A DNA stretch of 26,665 nucleotides. Origin: Donghicola sp041224595. GTDB lineage: Bacteria > Pseudomonadota > Alphaproteobacteria > Rhodobacterales > Rhodobacteraceae. This document shows, one piece after another, positions 7,201-13,660 of this stretch (within the stretch, counting starts at the first letter, position 1; each line of letters opens with the position of its first letter). Below the pieces are notes generated by a model. The model was not told the DNA's origin. It was given only the letters and a program-made list of their open reading frames with translations, and did no database searches. A program made the position numbers and the translations under genes. The stretch covers positions 1 through 26,665 of the forward strand of contig NZ_JBGFGN010000112.1 of assembly GCF_041224595.1 (NCBI RefSeq), written 5' to 3'.

Positions 7201-7843
7201 ATCCTTTGCCGCCATGGCTGCAGGAATGTGCGGCGCGACCTATTTGATCGGGCTCGTTCTTTATAGCACGGCCTTTGCATCCGCAGATATGGACGCTGCC
7301 GGGATGCCTTCGATCAGAACGCTGGCGTTCATGGTCGAGAACGCGACCCTCTTGGGGCTGTGGTACTTTACGATCTACGTCGTGAATGGGCTCGCGCTCT
7401 TGGGGTTGGTGTTTGCATTGGGGCCATCGACCGGGCCGCTTTGGCAAAAGTGGATTTCGGGGATCGGCTTTGTCTGGTCGGCGCTGGTGATCGCGGCGGG
7501 GCTGGTGGCCGTTGTGGCTCTGTCTGCCCTGCCGCAGATCTATCACCTCGCTCCGTCAGAGGCCGCGCGACATTGGCACATCGCCGTCACATTGGTCGAA
7601 GGGATCGGTGGCGGGACAGAGCTTCTTGGGGCGCTTTGGATCCTTGGTGTCGCCTGCGGTCCGGCTCTGAGCTCGGCGCAAAAGGCATTGGCGCTGGTGA
7701 TCGGTACGGCAGGTCTCTTGACCATCCATCCGGCACTGGCAGAGGTCGCGGCAGCTGTCTTTGGCCTGTCATTTATGATCCTGTTTCTGTGGCTGGCCGT
7801 CACACTCTGGCCGCGCAAAACGACAATGCCGCAGCACGCCTGA
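7184..7843 (+). CDS. Multi-pass membrane protein of unknown function
   Basis: The protein has 219 residues and about six hydrophobic segments (near residues 8-28, 45-80, 90-115, 135-155, 160-185 and 190-212). No catalytic motif is recognisable. I chose the ATG at 7184 because AAAGGA at 7171-7176 is spaced for it; a GTG at 7178 is too close. The gene overlaps the lipoprotein gene by 17 bases, so the two are translationally coupled and may work together in the envelope. It ends in a strong stem-loop at 7856-7877. Confidence 0.75.
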   Translation: MPWSDKSFAAMAAGMCGATYLIGLVLYSTAFASADMDAAGMPSIRTLAFMVENATLLGLWYFTIYVVNGLALLGLVFALGPSTGPLWQKWISGIGFVWSALVIAAGLVAVVALSALPQIYHLAPSEAARHWHIAVTLVEGIGGGTELLGALWILGVACGPALSSAQKALALVIGTAGLLTIHPALAEVAAAVFGLSFMILFLWLAVTLWPRKTTMPQHA

Positions 7844-7855
7844 GGGAAACCGATT

Positions 7856-7877
7856 GACGGGGGCGTTGGCCCCCGTC
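7856..7877 (+). terminator. Stem-loop terminator after the membrane protein gene
   Basis: GACGGGGGC (7856-7864) and GCCCCCGTC (7869-7877) form a perfect 9-bp stem with the tetraloop GTTG, 13 bases after the stop codon. The following bases (ATCGTTGC) have no T-run, so termination may be partial. It separates this operon from the riboswitch. Confidence 0.65.
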
Positions 7878-7887
7878 ATCGTTGCGC

Positions 7888-8052
7888 TTGATGGTTGCCG
7901 TATCTTTCCGGTGCGGCATGAAAAGGGAACGCGGTGTAAGTCCGCGACTGCCCCCGCAACTGTAAGCGAAGAGCTGTCCTTTACAGCCACTGGCATATTG
8001 CCGGGAAGGGAAGGACCAGCGACGACACGCGAGTCAGGAGACCTGCCATCAA
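7888..8052 (+). ncRNA. Cobalamin (AdoCbl-type) riboswitch
   Basis: The conserved blocks of the cobalamin riboswitch are all present in order: CGGTGCGGCATGAAAAGGGAA, CGGTGTAAGTCCGCGACTGCC, CCCGCAACTGTAAGCG near 7952-7967, the CCACTGGCA region with GGGAAGG, and the B12 box AGTCAGGAGACCTGCC at 8032-8047. The closing stem P1 can be drawn between TTGATGG (7888-7894) and CCATCAA (8046-8052), which sets the limits. Binding of a cobalamin normally switches off downstream expression. The next gene on the same strand is the small unknown gene at 8153. Confidence 0.95.
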
Positions 8053-8114
8053 CGTATTGCAAACCCGGACGGGGTGTTCCGGTGGATGCGGTGGCCCCTG
8101 CTTGGTCTTCCGTT

Positions 8115-8147
8115 CTCCGCCTTGATGCCTTGCTTCCTGCGCGGAGG
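8115..8147 (+). promoter_or_regulatory. Possible riboswitch expression platform hiding the ribosome-binding site
   Basis: CTCCGC (8115-8120) can pair with GCGGAG (8141-8146). The second arm overlaps the strong Shine-Dalgarno GGAGG (8143-8147) that lies 5 bases before the ATG at 8153. This is the arrangement expected of a translation-controlling expression platform downstream of a cobalamin riboswitch. The pairing is seen; the switch mechanism is inference. Confidence 0.5.
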
Positions 8148-8152
8148 GCGCC

Positions 8153-8431
8153 ATGACCTTGAACACAATCGTTGACGTATTGTCGGCCAAACCTGCATCA
8201 ACCGCCAATCCGGAACATCTGGCGCGCGCCAGTTTCCTACAGTGGTGCCTGTCGCTCGACAGTGCGTTGGACCTACGCAAAGAGGCACGCGCTGCGGCCG
8301 CGAAGGTCGAGCAGAGCGATGTTGATACAGACGCACTGATCGCATTTCAGAAACTGCTGGTCGAAGCATCGCGTCCAGTGAGTCTCTCTGTTCGCCGGCG
8401 CGGGCGCCGCCGCTCAAATCCTCTGCAGTAG
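8153..8431 (+). CDS. Small unknown protein downstream of the cobalamin riboswitch
   Basis: The protein has 92 residues and I do not recognise its family. It has no signal peptide or membrane segment. The middle is helical and charged (LARASFLQWCLSLDSALDLRKEARAAAAKVEQ), and the C-terminus is strongly basic (SLSVRRRGRRRS). Evidence that it is real: a strong GGAGG site 5 bases upstream of the ATG, codon use like the neighbouring genes, and its position 100 bases behind a complete cobalamin riboswitch with a possible RBS-hiding stem. No known cobalamin gene (btuB, cob genes, metE, nrd, cbtAB) is adjacent. It could be a B12-controlled small protein or a leftover of a lost operon. Confidence 0.6.
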   Translation: MTLNTIVDVLSAKPASTANPEHLARASFLQWCLSLDSALDLRKEARAAAAKVEQSDVDTDALIAFQKLLVEASRPVSLSVRRRGRRRSNPLQ

Positions 8432-8795
8432 AGGGGCGCAACCAATTGCCTGCCCAATGTGCAAACTAAATGTCCGGCGCTACCATCCCCACGGTTGCGC
8501 CGATCGGTCGCAGGCACCCAAGACATTGGTCGCAGAAATGCTCCGCTAACCCGAAATCTTGTTTTCACATATCATATTGATGTAACGATGACTTTTTCAG
8601 ATAGCGGGGCTTGAATTTACTAAATTTACCTTTCGAGTAAAACGACTTCACAAATAAATTTATGCGACGCAGGGACTTATTCCATTGTTTTCAAACTCTG
8701 GTAATGTCTCGCTAAGGGAGAGACAGCGTCATATTGTGTTGCTGCATTTTGCCCCCACTTCGGGGCGTCCATATAACGACAGAGGGAGGAGCCTT
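8432..8795 (+). promoter_or_regulatory. AT-rich intergenic leader of the acs operon
   Basis: This stretch has no convincing gene. It is clearly more AT-rich than its surroundings between about 8560 and 8700. It holds an inverted repeat TTTAC (8625-8629) / GTAAA (8637-8641) with a further TTTAC copy at 8616-8620, a stem GTCTC (8706-8710) / GAGAC (8720-8724), and a hairpin GCCCC (8751-8755) / GGGGC (8762-8766) about 20 bases before the acs ribosome-binding site. These fit a regulated promoter and a structured 5' leader; no single promoter can be assigned with confidence. Confidence 0.4.
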
Positions 8796-10769
8796 ATGTC
8801 CACTCAAGCGCAAACCGCCGAGGTCAAGGAACCGGTGTATCCGGTCCCCACCGAATATGCGAAAACCGCTCACATCGACGCGGCAAAGTACCAAGAGATG
8901 TATGCCCAGTCGGTCAACGACCCCGAAGCATTCTGGGGCGAGCACGGCAAACGTCTGGACTGGATCAAGCCCTACACTCAGGTCAAAGACGTCAACTACA
9001 ACTTCGGTGAAGTCAGCATCAAGTGGTTCCACGATGGCACCCTGAACGTTGCCTACAACTGTATTGACCGTCACCTCGAAAAGCGCGGCGACCAGACTGC
9101 GATCATCTTCGAGCCCGACAATCCGGACGACGAAGCACAGCACATCACGTACAACGAGCTGCACGACAAGGTTTGCCGCATGGCGAACGTCCTGCGCAGC
9201 CAGGGTGTGACCAAAGGTGATCGTGTCATCCTGTATCTCCCCATGATCCCCGAAGCGGCATATGCGATGCTGGCCTGTGCCCGTATCGGTGCGATCCACT
9301 CGATCGTGTTTGCGGGCTTCTCGCCCGACGCTCTGGCAAACCGCGTCAACGACTGCGGCGCCAAGGTCATCATCACCGCAGACGAAGCGCCCCGTGGCGG
9401 CCGCGTCACCCCGCTGAAGTCGAACGCGGATGCCGCGCTTCTGCACTGCTCGGACAAGGTCCGCTGCCTCGTGGTCAAGCACACCGGCGGTCAGACCACT
9501 TGGGTCGACGGTCGCGACGTGGACGTGAACGCTCTGATGGAGCACGCAGCACCCGAATGCCCCGTCGAGGAAGTGAACGCCGAAGATCCGCTGTTCATCC
9601 TGTACACCTCGGGCTCGACCGGCAAACCCAAGGGCGTTGTCCACTGCTCGGGCGGCTACCTTGTTTATGCTGCGATGACTCAGGAACTGGTGTTCGACTA
9701 CCACGAGGGCGACGTCTACTGGTGTACCGCTGACGTGGGTTGGGTCACCGGCCACTCGTACATCGTCTATGGCCCGCTGGCGAACGGCGCGACCTCGCTG
9801 ATGTTCGAAGGTGTTCCCACCTACCCCGACGCCGGCCGTTTCTGGGCTGTCTGCGAAAAGCACAAGGTCAACCAGTTCTACACCGCGCCGACCGCGATCC
9901 GCGCTCTGATGGGCAAGGGCACCGAGTTCGTCGAGAAGTATGACCTGTCGTCGATCAAGACCCTCGGCACCGTGGGAGAACCGATCAACCCCGAAGCATG
10001 GAACTGGTACAACGACGTTGTCGGCAAGGGCAAAGCGCCTATCGTTGACACGTGGTGGCAGACCGAAACCGGTGGTCACCTGCTGACACCGCTGCCCGGC
10101 GCAACCGCGCTGAAGCCCGGCTCGGCGACCACGCCTTTCTTTGGTGTGAAACCCGTCGTACTGGAGCCCACCACTGCCGAAGTTCTCGAAGGTGCGACCG
10201 AAGGCGTTCTGTGTATCGCTGACAGCTGGCCCGGCCAGATGCGCACCGTTTGGGGCGACCACGAGCGTTTCCAGGAAACCTACTTCAGCCAGTACAAGGG
10301 CTACTACTTCTCGGGTGACGGCTGCCGCCGTGACGAGGATGGCTACTACTGGATCACCGGCCGTGTGGACGACGTGATCAACGTATCGGGTCACCGCATG
10401 GGCACCGCCGAAGTCGAAAGCGCACTGGTTGCGCACGCCAAGGTCGCCGAAGCCGCCGTTGTGGGCTACCCCCACGAGATCAAGGGTCAAGGCATCTACG
10501 CCTACGTCACCCTGATGAACGGCGAAGAGCCCACCGAAGAGCTGCGCAAAGAGCTGGAAAAATGGGTCCGCACCGAGATCGGTCCGATCGCGAAGCCCGA
10601 CCTGATCCAGTGGGCCCCCAACCTGCCCAAGACCCGTTCGGGCAAGATCATGCGCCGTATCCTGCGCAAGATCGCCGAGAACGACTTTGGCGCGCTGGGT
10701 GACACCTCGACCTTGGCCGAACCCGGCTGTGTGGACGAGCTGATCGACAACCGGATGAACCGGGGCTAA
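8796..10769 (+). CDS. acs: Acetyl-CoA synthetase (AMP-forming)
   Basis: The enzyme makes acetyl-CoA from acetate, ATP and CoA, with AMP and PPi as by-products. It has 657 residues, the usual Acs length. Seen motifs: the AMP-binding P-loop ILYTSGSTGKPKGVVH, the acetate-pocket and core region WWQTETGGHLLTPLPG, the A8 hinge YYFSGDGCRRDEDGYYWITGRVDDVINVSGHRMGTAE, and the C-terminal Lys617 in PKTRSGKIMRRILR, the Lys needed for adenylation and known to be controlled by acetylation in Acs. I set the start at the ATG at 8796, which follows GGGAGGAG and begins MSTQAQTAEVKEPVYPVP; an in-frame ATG at 8685 has no ribosome-binding site and adds unrelated residues. It leads an operon with adenylate kinase and an acetate-type symporter. 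Confidence 0.97.
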   Translation: MSTQAQTAEVKEPVYPVPTEYAKTAHIDAAKYQEMYAQSVNDPEAFWGEHGKRLDWIKPYTQVKDVNYNFGEVSIKWFHDGTLNVAYNCIDRHLEKRGDQTAIIFEPDNPDDEAQHITYNELHDKVCRMANVLRSQGVTKGDRVILYLPMIPEAAYAMLACARIGAIHSIVFAGFSPDALANRVNDCGAKVIITADEAPRGGRVTPLKSNADAALLHCSDKVRCLVVKHTGGQTTWVDGRDVDVNALMEHAAPECPVEEVNAEDPLFILYTSGSTGKPKGVVHCSGGYLVYAAMTQELVFDYHEGDVYWCTADVGWVTGHSYIVYGPLANGATSLMFEGVPTYPDAGRFWAVCEKHKVNQFYTAPTAIRALMGKGTEFVEKYDLSSIKTLGTVGEPINPEAWNWYNDVVGKGKAPIVDTWWQTETGGHLLTPLPGATALKPGSATTPFFGVKPVVLEPTTAEVLEGATEGVLCIADSWPGQMRTVWGDHERFQETYFSQYKGYYFSGDGCRRDEDGYYWITGRVDDVINVSGHRMGTAEVESALVAHAKVAEAAVVGYPHEIKGQGIYAYVTLMNGEEPTEELRKELEKWVRTEIGPIAKPDLIQWAPNLPKTRSGKIMRRILRKIAENDFGALGDTSTLAEPGCVDELIDNRMNRG

Positions 10770-10792
10770 CGGAGATGGATGGAGCGACAACC

Positions 10793-11461
10793 ATGACCAC
10801 ACCCGCAGTTCTCATTTTGCTTGGCCCCCCCGGGGCCGGCAAAGGCACCCAGGCCCGCCGTCTCGAAGAGAAGTTCGGTCTGGTGCAACTGTCGACCGGT
10901 GACATGCTGCGCGCAGCAGTTGCCGCCGGCACCGACGCGGGCAAAGCGGCCAAGGCCGTGATGGACGCGGGCGAGCTGGTCAGCGACGAGATCGTCATCA
11001 ACATTCTGCGGGATCGCCTCAAAGAGGACGACGTCGCCAAAGGCGCCATCCTTGATGGTTTCCCCCGCACCACTGTTCAGGCCGAAGCTCTTGATGGGCT
11101 GCTGGCCGAGAATGGCCAGTCGGTCAACGCCGCCATCGCGATGGAAGTCGACGATGCAGCGATGGTCGAGCGTATTTCTGGCCGTTACACCTGCGCCGGT
11201 TGCGGCGAAGGATATCATGACAGCTTCAAGCAGCCCGCTGCCGAAGGTGTTTGTGACAACTGCGGAGGCACGGAATTCAAGCGCCGTGCCGACGACAAGG
11301 CTGAAACCGTGGGAGCCCGCCTCGAGGCGTACCACGCTCAGACCGCCCCCCTGATCGCCTACTACGACGAAAAGGGGCAACTTAGCCGCGTGGACGCCAT
11401 GGGCGACATCGATGCGATCACCGCAAAGATGACCGAAATGGTAGAGAGCGCGATCAGCTAG
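10793..11461 (+). CDS. adk: Adenylate kinase with zinc-type LID domain
   Basis: The enzyme interconverts AMP plus ATP and two ADP. It has 222 residues, with the P-loop GPPGAGKGT at 11-19, STGDMLR, the AMP-binding DGFPRTTVQAEAL, and a long LID whose four cysteines (Cys134, Cys137, Cys154, Cys157) form a zinc-finger-like site. I chose the ATG at 10793, with GGAG at 10781-10784; an ATG at 10775 touches its GGAG and is unlikely. It starts 23 bases after acs. Adenylate kinase is usually encoded in the ribosomal protein operon, so this may be a second copy devoted to clearing AMP made by Acs; that purpose is inferred from position. A GC-rich stem follows the gene. Confidence 0.95.
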   Translation: MTTPAVLILLGPPGAGKGTQARRLEEKFGLVQLSTGDMLRAAVAAGTDAGKAAKAVMDAGELVSDEIVINILRDRLKEDDVAKGAILDGFPRTTVQAEALDGLLAENGQSVNAAIAMEVDDAAMVERISGRYTCAGCGEGYHDSFKQPAAEGVCDNCGGTEFKRRADDKAETVGARLEAYHAQTAPLIAYYDEKGQLSRVDAMGDIDAITAKMTEMVESAIS

Positions 11462-11477
11462 GTTTCCTAGAATGTCT

Positions 11478-11503
11478 CCGGGGCGAAGGAGGAACCGCCC
11501 CGG
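11478..11503 (+). other. GC-rich stem-loop between adk and the symporter small subunit
   Basis: CCGGGGCG (11478-11485) pairs perfectly with CGCCCCGG (11496-11503) around a 10-base loop containing GGAGGA. No T-run follows (ATTACGAC), so it is more likely a transcript-stabilising or processing element, or a partial terminator, than a full stop. It could make symporter mRNA levels differ from acs-adk. Confidence 0.45.
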
Positions 11504-11550
11504 ATTACGACTCAAGACCATAGCTTTTTGGAAAATGGGGAGGATTGCCT

Positions 11551-11811
11551 ATGGCAAGCCAACAGGACAGCTCGGCCTACTGGTCGAAAAATATTAGTAT
11601 CATCAAAGGGTGCCTGATCGTCTGGTTCGTGTCATCCTTTGGCATGGCCATTCTGCTGCGCCCGCTTCTGTCGGGTATCGAAGTCGGCGGAACGGACCTT
11701 GGTTTCTGGTTCGCACAACAGGGAAGCATCCTCGTCTTTCTTGTTCTGATTTTCTTCTACGCATGGCGCATGCACAAGCTCGACGTCGAATACGGCGTGG
11801 ACGAAGAATAA
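11551..11811 (+). CDS. Sodium/substrate symporter small subunit (DUF4212)
   Basis: The protein has 86 residues and two transmembrane helices (about 18-40 and 52-73), with the pattern AYWSKNISIIKGCLIVWF...FWFAQQGSILVFLVLIFFYAWRMHKLDVEYG that marks DUF4212 proteins. These are encoded directly before VC_2705-type sodium:solute symporters and are regarded as their small subunit. GGGGAGGA 7 bases upstream selects the ATG at 11551; a TTG at 11545 is not needed. The symporter gene starts 19 bases after its stop. Confidence 0.92.
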   Translation: MASQQDSSAYWSKNISIIKGCLIVWFVSSFGMAILLRPLLSGIEVGGTDLGFWFAQQGSILVFLVLIFFYAWRMHKLDVEYGVDEE

Positions 11812-11830
11812 GTTTTAAGGACCTGATATC

Positions 11831-13558
11831 ATGGATCAATTTACACTAAACCTGCTGGTGGTGGGCGCGACGTTCGCCCTGTACATCGGCATCGCGATCT
11901 GGGCCCGCGCGGGTTCGACCTCGGAATTCTACGCAGCCGGCCGCGGCGTTCACCCTGTGGTGAATGGTATGGCAACCGGTGCGGACTGGATGTCGGCAGC
12001 TTCGTTCATCTCGATGGCCGGTATCATCGCATTTGGCGGCTACAACACCTCGGCCTACTTGATGGGCTGGACCGGCGGCTACGTTCTGCTGGCGATGCTG
12101 CTTGCGCCTTACCTGCGCAAGTTCGGCAAGTTCACCGTGCCTGAATTCATCGGCGACCGCTTCTACAGCCAGACTGCGCGTACCGTCGCTGTTATCTGCC
12201 TGATCGTTGCATCGCTGACCTACGTGATCGGTCAGATGACCGGTGTGGGCGTTGCGTTCTCGCGCTTCCTCGAAGTTGACAAACTGACCGGCCTTCTGAT
12301 TGGCGCGGCCATCGTGTTCTTCTACGCGGTTATCGGCGGCATGAAGGGCATCACCTACACTCAGGTTGCGCAGTACGTCGTACTGATCATCGCATACACC
12401 ATCCCTGCGATCTTCATCTCGCTGCAGCTGACCGGCAACGCGCTCCCGCCGATGGGCCTGTTCTCGGACGCGACATCGTCGGGCGAGCCTCTGCTGTCGA
12501 CCCTGAACGGTCTGCTGAACGATCTGGGCTTCTCGAACTACACCGAGCAGACCGACACCACCCTGAACTTGTTCCTGTTCACCGTGTCGCTGATGATCGG
12601 TACCGCAGGTCTGCCCCACGTGATCGTTCGCTTCTTCACCGTTCCTACCGTGAAAGACGCACGTTACTCGGCAGGTTGGGCACTGGTTTTCATCGCACTG
12701 CTGTACCTCACCGCTCCTGCGGTTGGCGCAATGGCGCGTCTGAACCTGATCAACACCGTCTACCCCAATGGCACCACCGAGCAGCCTCTGGCCTATGACG
12801 ATCGCCCCGAGTGGGTCAGCAACTGGGAACAGACCGGTCTGCTGAGCTTCGAAGACAAGAACGGCGACGGCCTGATCCAGTACGTTGCTGATGCAGACGC
12901 CAACGAGTTCATCGTAAACCGTGACATCATCACGCTGGCGAACCCCGAAATCGCGCAACTTCCTGCATGGGTGATCGCGCTGGTTGCGGCTGGTGGTCTG
13001 GCAGCGGCGCTGTCCACGGCGGCTGGTCTGTTGATGGCGATTTCGTCGGCGGTTTCGCACGACTTGATCAAGTCGCAGATCAACCCCGAGATCTCGGAAA
13101 AAGGCGAACTGCTGTCGGCACGTGTGTCGATGGGTGTGGCTATCGTGATCGCAACCTACCTGGGCGCCAACCCTCCGGGCTTTGCAGCGCAAACCGTGGC
13201 TCTGGCCTTCGGTCTGGCAGCGGCATCGATCTTCCCGGCGCTGATGATGGGCATCTTCTCGAAGCGCATCAACAACACCGGCGCTGTTGCTGGCATGGTC
13301 ACCGGTCTGATCGTCACCCTCGTGTACATCTTCCTGCACAAGGGCTGGTTCTTCATCCCCGGCACCAACAGCTTCACCGATGCTGATCCGCTGCTGCTCT
13401 CGATCAAGTCGACTTCGTTCGGTGCGATCGGCGCTCTGCTGAACTTCATCGTGGCCTACTTTGTGTCGAACGCGACCGAGGACACCCCGCAAGAGATCAA
13501 AGACCTGGTCGAAGCGGTTCGTGTTCCCCGCGGCTCGAGCGCAGCGGTTGACCACTAA
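11831..13558 (+). CDS. Sodium:solute symporter large subunit, acetate-type (VC_2705 subfamily)
   Basis: This is a sodium:solute symporter family protein of 575 residues and about 13 transmembrane helices, related to the ActP acetate permease. Family features are FYAAGRGVHPVVNGMATGADWMSAASFISMAG near the N-terminus, GGMKGITYTQVAQY in the middle, MIGTAGLPHVIVRFFTVP, and WVIALVAAGGLAAALSTAAGLLMAISSAVSHDL. Between helices near residues 305-375 lies a hydrophilic insert with EDKNGDGLIQY, an EF-hand-like loop found in this subfamily. Its position behind acs, adk and DUF4212 points to uptake of acetate or another short carboxylic acid. The gene ends just before two tandem stem-loop terminators. The exact substrate is not provable here. 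Confidence 0.93.
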   Translation: MDQFTLNLLVVGATFALYIGIAIWARAGSTSEFYAAGRGVHPVVNGMATGADWMSAASFISMAGIIAFGGYNTSAYLMGWTGGYVLLAMLLAPYLRKFGKFTVPEFIGDRFYSQTARTVAVICLIVASLTYVIGQMTGVGVAFSRFLEVDKLTGLLIGAAIVFFYAVIGGMKGITYTQVAQYVVLIIAYTIPAIFISLQLTGNALPPMGLFSDATSSGEPLLSTLNGLLNDLGFSNYTEQTDTTLNLFLFTVSLMIGTAGLPHVIVRFFTVPTVKDARYSAGWALVFIALLYLTAPAVGAMARLNLINTVYPNGTTEQPLAYDDRPEWVSNWEQTGLLSFEDKNGDGLIQYVADADANEFIVNRDIITLANPEIAQLPAWVIALVAAGGLAAALSTAAGLLMAISSAVSHDLIKSQINPEISEKGELLSARVSMGVAIVIATYLGANPPGFAAQTVALAFGLAAASIFPALMMGIFSKRINNTGAVAGMVTGLIVTLVYIFLHKGWFFIPGTNSFTDADPLLLSIKSTSFGAIGALLNFIVAYFVSNATEDTPQEIKDLVEAVRVPRGSSAAVDH

Positions 13559-13570
13559 TCCCAAGCAGAT

Positions 13571-13595
13571 GGGGCGGTTCGCCGCCCCTTCCCTT
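13571..13595 (+). terminator. First of two tandem terminators after the symporter gene
   Basis: GGGGCGG (13571-13577) and CCGCCCC (13582-13588) form a perfect 7-bp stem with the very stable tetraloop TTCG, followed by TTCCCTT. It lies 12 bases after the symporter stop. Confidence 0.75.
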
Positions 13596-13606
13596 GGTTG
13601 CCTTTC

Positions 13607-13639
13607 AGCCCTGTCCGGTTTCAACTGGGCAGGGCTTTT
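13607..13639 (+). terminator. Second tandem terminator, just before the DUF294 gene
   Basis: AGCCCTG (13607-13613) pairs with CAGGGCT (13630-13636) over a 16-base loop and is followed by TTT. It ends only about 21 bases before the ATG of the DUF294 gene at 13661, so that gene is either expressed by read-through or from a promoter inside this short region. Confidence 0.65.
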
Positions 13640-13660
13640 CACATCAGACAGATTTCAACC

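Noticed and set aside
8712..10802. Very long open frame on the minus strand opposite acs
   Set aside because: It mirrors the codon pattern of acs, has no ribosome-binding site and no protein-family resemblance; acs itself is unmistakable.
11846..13642. Long minus-strand open frame opposite the symporter
   Set aside because: The predicted protein is a low-complexity Gln/Arg/His-rich shadow of the symporter codons and runs through both terminators.
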